A stretch of DNA of 64,000 nt from JBBQFC01 sp038321615 (GCA_038321615.1 JBBQFC010000011.1:1-64000), one strand, 5' to 3'; shown: positions 51,919 to 61,640, counted from the stretch's first letter. Numbers and translations: made by a program. The notes: generated by a model from the letters alone, not told the origin.

Positions 51919-52731
51919 TTATACGGCCACCTGATGAGCCCGTAGCGCATCATTGAGCGATGTTTTTAAATCTGTACTTGGCTTGCGTTCACCGATAATG
52001 AGCGCGCAGGGTACCTGATAATTTCCAGCAGGAAAAGACTTTGTGTAGCTCCCTGGTATCACCACCGCCCGTTCGGGCACGTAGCCACGGTATACCGTTT
52101 CTTCGGGTTTGGTAACGTCTATAATCCGAGTCGATTGGGTTAGAACTACATTTGCTCCAAGTACGGCTTCTTTGCCCACCCGAACACCTTCTACTACAAT
52201 ACACCGACTTCCGATAAATGCTCCGTCTTCCACAATAACGGGTGCGGCCTGAAGTGGCTCCAACACCCCGCCGATGCCTACACCTCCGCTCAGGTGAACG
52301 TTTTTGCCAATTTGGGCACAGCTTCCTACAGTTGCCCAAGTATCTACCATGGTACCACTGTCTACATAAGCACCAATGTTCACATAGCTCGGCATCATAA
52401 TTACACCGCTGGCCAGATAAGCGCCATAACGGGCTGTGGCAGGAGGCACCACGCGGACCCCTTTTTCGGCATAACCTGTTTTCAAAGCCATTTTATCATG
52501 GTATTCGAAAGGATCGTGCTTTATAGTTTCCATTTTCCGCATGGGGAAATAGAGCACTACGGCTTGCTTCACCCAAGCGTTTACTTTCCACCCATCGCCA
52601 TCTGGCTCTGCACATCGCAATTTGCCTTGATCTAATAATTCGATAACTTGCTCTATGTGCCTGCGGTAGCCTTCATCTTTCAATAGAGATCGATCGTTCC
52701 AAATGGCCTCAATGGCATCTTGGTGGTTCAT
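51919..52731 (-). CDS. dapD: Tetrahydrodipicolinate N-succinyltransferase
   Basis: A 270-residue enzyme making N-succinyl-2-amino-6-oxopimelate from tetrahydrodipicolinate and succinyl-CoA in lysine/diaminopimelate synthesis for peptidoglycan. A helical N-domain (residues 1-95) precedes a left-handed beta-helix of hexapeptide repeats (IMMPSYVNIGAYVDSGTMVD, GVGIGGVLEPLQAAPVIVED, GAFIGSRCIVVEGVRVGKEA). ATG 52731 gives MNHQDAIEAIW; the TTG 52749 start would add six residues and overlap the likely promoter. Confidence 0.95.
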   Translation of the reverse strand: MNHQDAIEAIWNDRSLLKDEGYRRHIEQVIELLDQGKLRCAEPDGDGWKVNAWVKQAVVLYFPMRKMETIKHDPFEYHDKMALKTGYAEKGVRVVPPATARYGAYLASGVIMMPSYVNIGAYVDSGTMVDTWATVGSCAQIGKNVHLSGGVGIGGVLEPLQAAPVIVEDGAFIGSRCIVVEGVRVGKEAVLGANVVLTQSTRIIDVTKPEETVYRGYVPERAVVIPGSYTKSFPAGNYQVPCALIIGERKPSTDLKTSLNDALRAHQVAV

Positions 52732-52746
52732 TCCTAGAATTTTTTG

Positions 52747-52754
52747 CAAAGTTA
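52747..52754 (-). promoter_or_regulatory. Possible -7 element of dapD
   Basis: The minus strand reads TAACTTTG, matching TAnnTTTG, 15 bp upstream of the dapD ATG, implying a short leader. The nearest TTG (52783-52781) is 26 bp away, longer than ideal. Confidence 0.45.
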
Positions 52755-52800
52755 CACATCATCTTTAGACCCACAGAAGGCAAGAATCGACAGAACAAGG

Positions 52801-54243
52801 CTATTGAATTACGGTAAGTTTGGATTGATGAACAGCTGTGCCATCCCACAGGGATACGATGTACTGGCCTGGAGCTAAGCTATTCAACGAAAGATTGGAC
52901 TGCCCAGCAGGAACTATTTTAGTAATCAATATCCGCCCAGCCATATCTTGCACGTATGCTTGGGTTTGCCGAGAGAGCGCCTCGAAACGTATTTCCCCAC
53001 GGGTAGGATTGGGGTAAACCCTGAGATTAATTCGTGCAATATCCTGAAGACCGGTGGTATTCGAACAGGCCTGATCGATGCTTGCAAAAAATTCAAATAC
53101 TTCTTGAAGTGCTGGTATTACGCAGGCTACGTGCGTTGCTCCCGGCATTACGTTTACCGCATCCACGTTGGCGCTGCCGTTTGCCTGCATAGTAGTCTCT
53201 GCGGTAATACTATTACCGAAGGCCACCTGCTCGTCTCCATCGCAATAATACATCCGTAAGGGAAAGGATGGATTCCAATCAAAATTATCATTGTCGGCCA
53301 AAGCCAATCTCAACGGGTGATTTAAATTATTTGTGAAGTTTTCTAGAACAGTATCCACCATTAATTCACTGATCGTATTGGGCAATAGCGCATTAACAGT
53401 TCCCATATCGTAGGTAGTTTGATCGGTGGTGAAATAAGACTCTACCAGTGATGCATAAGGCTCCTGAATTACGTCGCTCAGATTGGTATAGAGATTTCCA
53501 TAAACATATTGGTAGCCAATAAGGAGATATACCACATAGCCAGGATTCGTGTAGGGTTCTTCACTCAGCAGAGTTTCAGTTTGCGATTCTGAAAGGGCAT
53601 ATGGGCCGCTGCATGGAGCGCCAGCTACAATATTCAATTCATCAAGCAAATTATTGTCTTGTGCATATTTCAGAGTAGCCATCGCTGCATGCCCTCCTTG
53701 CGAGTAGCCGGTAACGAAAACTTGTCCGTTCCCGGATACACCGTCGGAGAGTGTGGCTAAAAATTCGTGAACGGCAGGAATCATATCAAGCGTTGCTGTA
53801 GCTTGAGTTTCGGAATGGATATAAGGATGTATGCCGAGGTTATCGCCCAGGCCTAAATAATCGGGAGCAAAAACCACGTAGCCCGTGCTCGCCGCAACTT
53901 TGGTAATCAAGCCTTCAAAATTTTCTTCAGAAGGCACATCGTTTTGCCTTAGCACGGTGCCATGACAATAAGCCGCAATGGGATAGGAATTGCAAGTTGC
54001 GTTGGCCACAGGGAGTCCAACAGCCCCAGATGCTATGGTGGGTTGTCCGAAAGGATCTACCGTGTTGTAGGTTATTTTGTAGTACCGTACATCGTATAGC
54101 ACAGGCAAGTTGGTGAAAGCACCAAGAAGAAACACGGGCGTAGTGCTTAGAAGTTCGCTTTCTACCAGCGATTGGCTTCGTGCCTGGAAGTGCACGGTGG
54201 TTGCCAAAAGGCAAAAAGAAGCAATGATCGTAAATTTTCGCAT
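52801..54243 (-). CDS. T9SS-exported lipase/alpha-beta hydrolase
   Basis: A 480-residue secreted hydrolase: signal peptide (residues 1-23), an alpha/beta-hydrolase of the secretory-lipase type (about 45-390) with AAYCHGTVLRQND, the nucleophile VTGYSQGGHAAMATLKYA (about 180), an Asp region in MYYCDGDEQVAF (about 330) and the His in MPGATHVACVIP (about 362). A type A T9SS sorting domain follows (VYPNPTRGEIRF...LAPGQYIVSLWDG..., 408-480). It likely acts on esters outside the cell. The start ATG 54243 lies 61 bp from the divergent ruvX start. Confidence 0.88.
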   Translation of the reverse strand: MRKFTIIASFCLLATTVHFQARSQSLVESELLSTTPVFLLGAFTNLPVLYDVRYYKITYNTVDPFGQPTIASGAVGLPVANATCNSYPIAAYCHGTVLRQNDVPSEENFEGLITKVAASTGYVVFAPDYLGLGDNLGIHPYIHSETQATATLDMIPAVHEFLATLSDGVSGNGQVFVTGYSQGGHAAMATLKYAQDNNLLDELNIVAGAPCSGPYALSESQTETLLSEEPYTNPGYVVYLLIGYQYVYGNLYTNLSDVIQEPYASLVESYFTTDQTTYDMGTVNALLPNTISELMVDTVLENFTNNLNHPLRLALADNDNFDWNPSFPLRMYYCDGDEQVAFGNSITAETTMQANGSANVDAVNVMPGATHVACVIPALQEVFEFFASIDQACSNTTGLQDIARINLRVYPNPTRGEIRFEALSRQTQAYVQDMAGRILITKIVPAGQSNLSLNSLAPGQYIVSLWDGTAVHQSKLTVIQ

Positions 54244-54304
54244 GATTTTTAGTAAAGTATTTGATCGGTTAAGTTACGTAAAGAAAGGCTGCATATATTT
54301 GGCC

Positions 54305-54733
54305 ATGGCGAGAATTCTTTCTTTAGATTTTGGCGCAAAACGTTGTGGACTCGCCGAAACCGATGATTTACAGATTCTTGCAAGTCCACTTGACGCGGTA
54401 CCTACCAAGGAACTTTTGACTTATTTGGAGCGTTACTTCCAGAAATATCTGGTCGAATTATTAGTCATCGGTTTACCGGTACGCGCAGATGGTAGCCTTT
54501 CGGAGATCGAAAGCGAAATCCAAAAATGCATTAAACAGTTGGAAAGAAAGTTTCCTCAACTACCTTTGGCGCGGCTTAACGAGCGCTACACTTCCAAATT
54601 GGCGCTCGATGCCATGATCCAAATGGGATCGACTAAAAAAGATCGACGCGTTAAGGGTAACATCGATAAAATCAGTGCCGCTTTGATCTTACAACAATAC
54701 CTGGAAATTCAACGAAATACGCCTAAAACATGA
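54305..54733 (+). CDS. ruvX: Putative pre-16S rRNA nuclease / RuvX (YqgF family)
   Basis: A 142-residue RNase-H-fold nuclease of the YqgF family, needed for 16S rRNA 5' maturation and also called a Holliday junction resolvase. Motifs: RILSLDFGAKRCGLAETD (catalytic Asp, residue 7), LLVIGLPVRADGSLSEIE, LARLNERYTSKLA (the Glu) and GNIDKISAALILQQYLE (final Asp). ATG 54305 is chosen, matching the usual start; the longer frame runs into the lipase gene. It overlaps clpP by 4 bp. Confidence 0.88.
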   Translation: MARILSLDFGAKRCGLAETDDLQILASPLDAVPTKELLTYLERYFQKYLVELLVIGLPVRADGSLSEIESEIQKCIKQLERKFPQLPLARLNERYTSKLALDAMIQMGSTKKDRRVKGNIDKISAALILQQYLEIQRNTPKT

Positions 54734-55308
54734 GTGAAGAAAAAGACGACGACAAGAAGAAAGACAAGGAAGGTTCCTTGGGTCAACAGATAGAAAAACA
54801 ATACGTAAAGGACCGGAAGGTTTTCCTTTGGGGTACTGTAAACGACGATAGCGCAAAATACGTTATCGACCGATTGCTCTACCTCGACCAAAAAGATCCA
54901 GGCAAAGATATCACGTTGATCATCAACAGCCCAGGCGGCTATGTCACTTCTGGATTTGCGATTTACGATGCCATGAAGAGTCTGAAGAGCGAAGTTTCCA
55001 CTGTTTGCATGGGCTTAGCCGCATCTATGGGGAGCATCTTGCTATCTGGAGGAGCCAAAGGAAAGCGTTTTATTTATCCCTTGGCCAAAGTGATGATTCA
55101 CCAGCCGAGCGGTGGTTCTCGCGGTACCTCGGCTGATATCGAAATTCAAGCCTTGGAAATACTCAAAACGAAAGAAATCGGAGCGCGTTTGTTAGCTGAA
55201 AATTGCGGCCAGGAATATGAGCGGGTTATGAAAGATTTCAACCGCGACTACTGGATGGACGCAGAAGAGAGCTTGGCATACGGAATTATAGATGGCATAA
55301 TGAAGTAG
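54730..55308 (+). CDS. clpP: ClpP-family protease subunit
   Basis: A 192-residue serine protease of the ClpP family, which forms tetradecameric chambers fed by ClpX/ClpA-type unfoldases. The catalytic triad is present: Ser in MGLAASMGSILLSGGA (about 97), His in VMIHQPSGGSRG (about 122) and Asp in DFNRDYWMDAEES (about 175). Compared with standard ClpP it has a Lys/Asp/Glu-rich N-terminal stretch (MSEEKDDDKKKDKEGSLGQQ), and no clpX follows, so it may be a second ClpP paralogue. It is coupled to ruvX by an ATGA overlap. Confidence 0.9.
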   Translation: MSEEKDDDKKKDKEGSLGQQIEKQYVKDRKVFLWGTVNDDSAKYVIDRLLYLDQKDPGKDITLIINSPGGYVTSGFAIYDAMKSLKSEVSTVCMGLAASMGSILLSGGAKGKRFIYPLAKVMIHQPSGGSRGTSADIEIQALEILKTKEIGARLLAENCGQEYERVMKDFNRDYWMDAEESLAYGIIDGIMK

Positions 55309-55320
55309 GGGCAAGTGTCC

Positions 55321-57525
55321 CTAATTGGCCAGGTTTGATTCAAGCATATCGATTAAGCGAAACGCGATCCGGCGATTTATAGCGTGATCAAATTCGTCGC
55401 AATCATCCTCGTTTGGGCATGCTGTAAGAGGTCGAGATTCCCCGTATCCTTTACCCGATAAACGATTGGCGGAAATGCCGTGGCTCCTCAAATAGGTGAT
55501 GGCCGATGCAATTCGCTTTTGCGAAAGTTCCAGATTGAAAAGGTCTGAACCCTTGGAGTCGGTATGCCCTTCCAGCTCTATGCGCACTTGCGGGTTGGCC
55601 TGTAGGATTTCTGCCAGTCCATCAAGTATTTCTGCTCCACTTTTAGGAATCTCTGCGCTGTTGAATTCATAGTTTACCACACCCAGCGCGAAAAGGTCTT
55701 TTTGCGATATACGCACACGCTTCTTGTATTCGTTGGTCAAGGTTATTACCCCGTCGTTGGCGCTGAGACGCACATAGGCATAACCGCCGTCTGCGCCTGG
55801 TTCGATGGTTTGAATTATTTCTCCCTTTTCGTTTAAGATGTAAACCGGACTATTCCCATCGGCTACTTCCGATTTAAAGGTATACCTATCGTCAGCACTT
55901 ACAGACGCAAACTTAAACTGACCAGACATTGAAGTGTAGGTAGTGGCAATCTCGTCGCCATCACTGTTGAGCAATACTATTTTGAAACCACCCCCTTTGT
56001 CTACCTTTCCCGATATATTGAGCGAGAGTATACTCTCATCTAGGTTTGCCATTTCCGTGATATAGTAATCTTGAGGGGTTAATAGTTCGAAAACAAAACC
56101 ATTGTTCGATGTTGCCGCTATTTCGCTGATCATCTTATCTTCGGAGTCGAAAAGCTGGAGGCTGCTGGATGCATCTAATTTAGCATCTGAAATTTCGATA
56201 CGGTAAGTGTCATTTCCTTTAATATGCTTGAATTCGAAGTTGTTCTTCGCGTCCACCAAAACCCGGTCTATAACATCACCATAATCGTTCAGCAGTAATA
56301 CTTCTTTTCCTGATAAAGAGGAAGTACTCTTAACATGTCCTTTTAACTTATCAAAGAAATTTTCGGGTACGGTCCAGCTTGCGCGAAATATCTGATTACT
56401 CACGTGTTCGCTGTTTCGGTTGGTCAACCAGATGGCTTCTCCCGGTCGAATTACCTGAAAACCAAAGTCGTCGTAAGGACCGTTAATGGGTAGTCCTAAA
56501 TTTTTCTTGGTCTCTTGGCTTATATCATATGCGTAAAGGTCAAAACCCCCGAAACCAGCATATGGAACGTTCGACGAAAAGAAAAGGGTATCGCCCGAGC
56601 AGGTAGGCATAAGCTCGTGTGCAGAAGTGTTCACCACCATACCCAGATTTACTGGCGCTGACCAATCATCCCCGTTTAGCTTCATTTTCCAAATATCCAT
56701 GCCTCCGAGTCCTCCTTCGCGATCGCTTGAAAAGTACAGCGTTTGATCGGTACTGTTGTAACTCGGAAATGCGTTATTGCAAGCACAGTCCATAAAAGGC
56801 AATTTACCCTTGAGTTTTCCATCCGTATTGAAGTATACCAGCTCATCGCGATACGCATCATCCTTATTGGAATAAGGTTGAGTTTTAACCACCGATATTA
56901 TCATGCTCCCATCTGCCAAAGCCACCATACCATGGATATCTTCATATCCCGATTCTTCCAATTTCTTCTTTATTACAGCCAGTACAGGTTTGGCAAGCAA
57001 GTCTTCTGGCTGAAAAGTGGTGTAAGATCGACCTTGTCGCTTAATAGGGTAGTAGGTCGTAGGTCCTGGCTGTTCGTTAACTATTTTTGGGATGCTATCT
57101 TCCATCCAGGCGATCTTGATATTTTGTTTTTCGCCAATATTTTTCAACGGACTTATCGCTACTGGTTGAAATGCCCCCAAATCAGTTTTCAGATTTACCA
57201 TGTGGTTCCATTCTCGCTGTATCTCTTCATTATTAGGATACTTTTCGGCAAGCGGAAGCAGGATTTTCTCCGCTTCAGCAAATTCGAAAAATGCTGCTTT
57301 TAATTTGGCAAGTGCTCTTAAAAAATCTGTGCTTTCGCAGTTTCTTAAACCACTGGTATGGGCCACGAGCGATGCCGCACGGTTGAAATCGCCTTCCTGC
57401 ACCAGTTCTGATACCTGCGTACAATTAGAAGGATCGCTAACATCGGTCAACTGTAAGTCTAAGGATTGCGCCATCGATACAACGGCACTACCGAGCGAAA
57501 GCAATATAATTATCAGAGCTCTCAA
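55321..57525 (-). CDS. PorE-like OmpA-family protein (T9SS module 2)
   Basis: A 734-residue exported protein with the PorE layout: signal peptide (residues 1-19), a TPR-like helical part (about 25-110), a PD40/WD40 propeller (about 175-385, with LYFSSDREGGLGGMDIWKMK and DTLFFSSNVPYAGFGGFDLY), regulatory-like beta domains (about 395-600) and an OmpA peptidoglycan-binding C-terminus (about 615-734, with VRIELEGHTDSKGSDLFN and ANRLSGKGYGESRP). PorE anchors the T9SS to the cell wall. It follows the PorP/SprF gene with a 4-bp overlap, in the same order as module 1. Confidence 0.88.
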   Translation of the reverse strand: MRALIIILLSLGSAVVSMAQSLDLQLTDVSDPSNCTQVSELVQEGDFNRAASLVAHTSGLRNCESTDFLRALAKLKAAFFEFAEAEKILLPLAEKYPNNEEIQREWNHMVNLKTDLGAFQPVAISPLKNIGEKQNIKIAWMEDSIPKIVNEQPGPTTYYPIKRQGRSYTTFQPEDLLAKPVLAVIKKKLEESGYEDIHGMVALADGSMIISVVKTQPYSNKDDAYRDELVYFNTDGKLKGKLPFMDCACNNAFPSYNSTDQTLYFSSDREGGLGGMDIWKMKLNGDDWSAPVNLGMVVNTSAHELMPTCSGDTLFFSSNVPYAGFGGFDLYAYDISQETKKNLGLPINGPYDDFGFQVIRPGEAIWLTNRNSEHVSNQIFRASWTVPENFFDKLKGHVKSTSSLSGKEVLLLNDYGDVIDRVLVDAKNNFEFKHIKGNDTYRIEISDAKLDASSSLQLFDSEDKMISEIAATSNNGFVFELLTPQDYYITEMANLDESILSLNISGKVDKGGGFKIVLLNSDGDEIATTYTSMSGQFKFASVSADDRYTFKSEVADGNSPVYILNEKGEIIQTIEPGADGGYAYVRLSANDGVITLTNEYKKRVRISQKDLFALGVVNYEFNSAEIPKSGAEILDGLAEILQANPQVRIELEGHTDSKGSDLFNLELSQKRIASAITYLRSHGISANRLSGKGYGESRPLTACPNEDDCDEFDHAINRRIAFRLIDMLESNLAN

Positions 57526-58430
57526 TAGTATCTTGGTTTGCGGTCTGCCGCCGGTAAAATCGATAAATCGCAGCCAATAAATATCTCATGCGATCCACTT
57601 TGATAAGCTGCGAGGTTATTCAAAGTCCAATCGTACGAATAGCCGAAATGAAACTTTTCGGAAATAAAAACCTGAGCCGTTCCTACCATTCCAAAGCCAT
57701 GGCGATACGTGGTGGTAAGCCACACGCTGTTAGCGAATAGCGCGCTTAAACTCGCATCCACTTGCATGGGTCCGTCGACGGCGTAACGCACGAAGAAACC
57801 GGGTTTCAGGGCGAAATTCCGATTTAATTCATACACCTTTCCACCCATTAATTGCAGATGTGTGGACAACCGTGCGTCGCTTTCCGGCTGCTCGGATAAG
57901 TTTGGGTTGGAAATATTGTAAGCGCTGAAGCCTAAATAGCCTTTCGCTGTGCTATACATTACACCAAAATCGAAATTGGGAATCCATCTATTTGGTTCGA
58001 TGGAATAAGCAATAGGTTCATTGCTGTCGCCATAGCTCAATTTATCCCAGTCAATCATGTAGTTGAGCATGCTACCTTGTAAGCCAAAGCTCAGCTTTTT
58101 CTTTCGGTTGAGCCTGATCGAATAGCTATAAGTTCCCGCAAGGGAAGTGGCTCTGCGAGCACCGATCACATCGTTTTGAAATTGCAGTCCGAGAGCCATG
58201 TTCTTAGCCCTAATGGGACCGTGAGCTGAAAAGTTTTGTGTTCGGGGAGATCCGTCAAAACCTACCCATTGCGCGCGATACCCGGCATTTATTGATAGGG
58301 CCTCTCTGTTGCCAGCATATGCGGGATTGACAATGAAAAGATTGAAAATGTACTGACTGTAAAGCGCGTGCTGCTGCGAATGTGCCCCAAAACTTGAAAA
58401 AACCATTAGAAAAAATAGAAATTTCTTCAT
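57522..58430 (-). CDS. PorP/SprF family type IX secretion outer-membrane protein (module 2)
   Basis: A 302-residue outer-membrane barrel with a signal peptide (...GAHSQQ), the family block ALYSQYIFNLFIVNPAYAGN (residues 22-41) and YRAQWVGFDGSPRTQNFSAH, and the C-terminal GSHEIFIGCDLSI strand. It is a paralogue of the module-1 protein, closer to textbook PorP/SprF in its NPAYAGNREALSI segment. It sits 3 bp after the type B cargo gene and overlaps the PorE-like gene by 4 bp. Confidence 0.93.
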   Translation of the reverse strand: MKKFLFFLMVFSSFGAHSQQHALYSQYIFNLFIVNPAYAGNREALSINAGYRAQWVGFDGSPRTQNFSAHGPIRAKNMALGLQFQNDVIGARRATSLAGTYSYSIRLNRKKKLSFGLQGSMLNYMIDWDKLSYGDSNEPIAYSIEPNRWIPNFDFGVMYSTAKGYLGFSAYNISNPNLSEQPESDARLSTHLQLMGGKVYELNRNFALKPGFFVRYAVDGPMQVDASLSALFANSVWLTTTYRHGFGMVGTAQVFISEKFHFGYSYDWTLNNLAAYQSGSHEIFIGCDLSILPAADRKPRYY

Positions 58431-58433
58431 CGT

Positions 58434-59174
58434 TTACCTGGTTAAATCAATGAAGCCTTTATGCACAACATCGACTATATTGGCTACGAAAAAATACGTG
58501 CCGTCGGGGAGGGGATTGCCCGATTGCGATTCTCCATGCCAAACCACGTTTGCATTGTCGTAACGTTCTCCGCTCCACACCAGATTCCCCCAGCGATTGA
58601 ATATTTCAAAACGGTTCGCGGCAAATTCGGGGCGGAATATGTTTTCTACTTTCCACACATCGTTCACTCCATCACCATTCGGGCTGAAGGCTGTAAAGAA
58701 GGTCAGAAAACAGTCTCCATCGGGATCTGCAGGTATTACAAATTCTCTGGTTACAGAGCAAGTGGAACTGGAAACGGTAACGGTATAACCACCGGGAGCC
58801 AGTCGGTTCACACTTTCACCGGAAAGTCCGTTGCTCCAAAATACGGTATAGGGTGGTTCGCAGCCGATGATACTATTAACTTTTGCCCCACCATCAGTCG
58901 ATGTGGCGCAAGATGCTATTCTGATTTTGAGTTCGAAATTTATTTCCGAAGAGACTGTAGGTTGATGGAACCCTTGGGTAATAATATAGCTTTCGGCGGA
59001 AGCAGTTTTTGCAACAGCCTCGCCTGTGGTAAACGAGAAGGTAGTATTTGGGGTTGAAATTGTGGCCCCATTGCTGCCTATTACTTGCCTACCAAGTACT
59101 ACCTGACCTTGAAGGTCTGAACCGGTTACCAGATTCAGGAGTAGCAAGAAAGCCATTACAACTGCTTTCATCAT
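58434..59174 (-). CDS. Type B (gliding-motility-associated) C-terminal domain protein
   Basis: A 246-residue secreted protein: signal peptide (residues 1-25), a short beta domain with TTFSFTTGEAVAKTASAES, one SprB-like repeat (GCEPPYTVFWSNGLSGES...LAPGGYTVTVSS, about 122-160) and a CHU_C type B sorting domain at the end (FSPNGDGVNDVW, FEIFNRWGNLVWSG). ATG 59174 is chosen over the upstream in-frame start at 59249 because it precedes the leader. It is a small counterpart of the giant HYR protein and is followed by its own PorP/SprF and OmpA partners. Confidence 0.88.
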   Translation of the reverse strand: MMKAVVMAFLLLLNLVTGSDLQGQVVLGRQVIGSNGATISTPNTTFSFTTGEAVAKTASAESYIITQGFHQPTVSSEINFELKIRIASCATSTDGGAKVNSIIGCEPPYTVFWSNGLSGESVNRLAPGGYTVTVSSSTCSVTREFVIPADPDGDCFLTFFTAFSPNGDGVNDVWKVENIFRPEFAANRFEIFNRWGNLVWSGERYDNANVVWHGESQSGNPLPDGTYFFVANIVDVVHKGFIDLTR

Positions 59175-59345
59175 ACGAATACTACGTTTTAGGGTTAGGT
59201 TGGCATTGTTACTGATCGTCCTAATTTTCAACAAACCTTGACTTTTCAATATTTAATGCTTAACCGCCTTTCGATACGGAGCTTTCTGTCAAAAGGTTCG
59301 AAAGGTCAGTTTACAAGCGGCCTTGCTATGCCGGGCAATGCCAAA

Positions 59346-61640
59346 TCAGAAGGGATAACCGATTGCGAAATTTAATACGGTGTTGTTTGTCCACCAAACA
59401 GGATCAATACTGTAGCTGTTCAATATCCAACGATCGCCTGCCGGGCGGTAGGGCACCCGCAAAGGAAACCCCCAATCGAAACGAATCAACACAAAATCAA
59501 AATCAAAACGGAACCCGATTCCCGTGTTGAAGGCCATTTCATCGACAAAGTCAACGAACTCAAATTTTCCCCCAGGCCTTGTTTCCGATTCGTTTTTCAG
59601 CCATACATTCCCAGCGTCGAAGAAGATTGCTATTTCTAAAATATTGCTCACTCTGGTTCGATTTTCGATATTGTATTCTATTTGAATATCGCCAGTTTGG
59701 TCGAAGAAGCTGTTGCCATCCTGTGATTGGTTAAGGTAAGTACCAGGACCAACAGATTGGGGTGGAAAACCTCTCAAAGAAGAAGCTCCCCCTACAAAAA
59801 ATTGCTTAGAGAAGGGTAGGGCAGAGCTATTGAGATAAGGCAGGCCTATGCCCAATATTTGCCTTGTGGCGATCTCATTCTTCCGATTCCATTTGAAATA
59901 GGCTCGGAAATCGGTTTGGAATCGAAGGTATTGCGCTAGCGGAACCCCGAAAAAGGTGTATTGTCCAGCGTCATTTTTTTCGGCGTTGAATAGTTCATTG
60001 ACTCCGAAAAGTACGTTGCCCATACTTTCTACTGTCCCCCCCGCAGCCCACCTAAAGAAGGAACCCCGCTTGGCTGCTGGCGCATATGAAAGGCTGTATG
60101 CTATACCGGCCAATACTTGATCGTCGAAACTCTCACGGGTGAGAATATTAGCATCGATCAATTCATCTAATCGACCGGAGGATTGAAGCAACCGCACGTA
60201 GTCGAAGGAAATGAGCCGGAGATCATTATACAGGTAATCGCCACTCAACCATTCATATCCGAAACTGGCTCCAAAACTGCTCTGCGCGTAGTAATCGGGC
60301 TGGTTGAAAAGGCGGTAGGCCAACCGGTATTTAGTGCTAGGCACATTGCCTTTGGTATAATCTTTCCGCAAGGGACCGCTTACACGTGGAATCAGCAAGT
60401 TTGCCTGCGTGTCAAATTCATATGATGCTAAACCTTTTCGGGGGCCAGTGAGTTGCACTTCATACCTACCCACCGTGGTAAAACGAAACTTTTCCGCCCC
60501 TCTGAAAATATTGCGGTTGAAATATTCTAATTGTAAACCGGGCCCCGTAAAATTAGTGGATGTTGTGCTAAGATTAAACTCCGCGCTAAGCGATTGTTTC
60601 GGTAGCGGATTGGCCAATAAAAAAGCTTTCAGTTCACGTTTTCCAGCGCTCGTATCGGCTTCATACCGAATACTTACGAAGTCGAATACGTCCAATTTAT
60701 TGAGTTGGCGCAAGGTGCGTACTTCGTCTTGCCGCGAGTAGATCATTCCGGGTTGCAGCTCAAAGTATGGCTTCAGCTTGGAAGGTTTCAAGTAGAGCTT
60801 TTCGGGGTTAATTATCACTTTGATGCTGTCCGAATATAGGGTGTCAGGGTTCAGGCCTCCAGATATATCGATTGTGGCGCTTGCTAAGGTGAAACGGTCT
60901 AATGTGGCTGAAGGGATATTTTCCTTCAAGTTCAAATTCAGCTTTACGCGGTGGTTTAGATTGGAGCTATCGGCCTCGAAAAGAATGAATTGCGGGGCGA
61001 AATAGTAATATCCCAAGTCTCGAAAACCGTTAGCAAAATTATTTCGAGCGGTTTCGAGTCGTTCTTTTTGGAAGAGTTCGCCCGACTCGATGATCGGCTC
61101 TTTCAGGTGCTCCGCACGTATAATTTGGCAAGGGCCCAAAGGATCGACACAGATATTCAGAGAGTCAAACTGATAGGCCGGTCCTGGCATTACACTGTAC
61201 AGCACGGACAAAGCATGCGCCGAACTATCAAGTTCATAGGCAACTTTGTTTCGGAAGAAACCATTTACATCGAGTGTACTCTCTATCAATCGAAGGTTCT
61301 TGTCCAGATCGACTTGTGAGAAATACGTTGGTTTTTTGCCAATCCTGTATTTCAAAAAGTGCTTAAACCCTTTTTTTTTATCGGGTTCTTTGGTGCTCAG
61401 ATAAAACCAAGCCTTGGGTCGCATCCATAAAACACTTGGAGTCGGATCGGGTTTCAGCTTGTTATAAGCTTCATCGCGAATGCTTCGAGGCACTGTTTCT
61501 ACCGTGCTATTATCGTAAGTTATTTCCGCACCATCGTAAAAGTATTCACCTTTGGGCAATAGTTTATTTGCGGTGCAAGCCGACAGCACCGAGATGCTTG
61601 CCAATAAGGCGATCATTTGAAGCTTTGACGCCAGATTCAT
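59346..61640 (-). CDS. tamL: TamL: BamA/TamA-family outer-membrane lipoprotein
   Basis: A 764-residue Omp85-superfamily protein. A lipoprotein signal (...VLSACTANK) puts the lipidated Cys at about residue 22, the feature that distinguishes Bacteroidota TamL from TamA. POTRA-like domains (about 35-390) precede a 16-strand barrel ending VLNFAIGYPF, with the conserved ...FVGGASSLRGFPPQSVGPG loop (about 627). It pairs with TamB to move or insert envelope components. The start overlaps the tamB stop by 4 bp, so the two are coupled. Confidence 0.9.
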   Translation of the reverse strand: MNLASKLQMIALLASISVLSACTANKLLPKGEYFYDGAEITYDNSTVETVPRSIRDEAYNKLKPDPTPSVLWMRPKAWFYLSTKEPDKKKGFKHFLKYRIGKKPTYFSQVDLDKNLRLIESTLDVNGFFRNKVAYELDSSAHALSVLYSVMPGPAYQFDSLNICVDPLGPCQIIRAEHLKEPIIESGELFQKERLETARNNFANGFRDLGYYYFAPQFILFEADSSNLNHRVKLNLNLKENIPSATLDRFTLASATIDISGGLNPDTLYSDSIKVIINPEKLYLKPSKLKPYFELQPGMIYSRQDEVRTLRQLNKLDVFDFVSIRYEADTSAGKRELKAFLLANPLPKQSLSAEFNLSTTSTNFTGPGLQLEYFNRNIFRGAEKFRFTTVGRYEVQLTGPRKGLASYEFDTQANLLIPRVSGPLRKDYTKGNVPSTKYRLAYRLFNQPDYYAQSSFGASFGYEWLSGDYLYNDLRLISFDYVRLLQSSGRLDELIDANILTRESFDDQVLAGIAYSLSYAPAAKRGSFFRWAAGGTVESMGNVLFGVNELFNAEKNDAGQYTFFGVPLAQYLRFQTDFRAYFKWNRKNEIATRQILGIGLPYLNSSALPFSKQFFVGGASSLRGFPPQSVGPGTYLNQSQDGNSFFDQTGDIQIEYNIENRTRVSNILEIAIFFDAGNVWLKNESETRPGGKFEFVDFVDEMAFNTGIGFRFDFDFVLIRFDWGFPLRVPYRPAGDRWILNSYSIDPVWWTNNTVLNFAIGYPF

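Noticed and set aside
56743..57303. 186-codon open frame on the plus strand
   Set aside because: It lies wholly antisense to the PorE-like gene, which has clear domains; the translation looks unlike any family.
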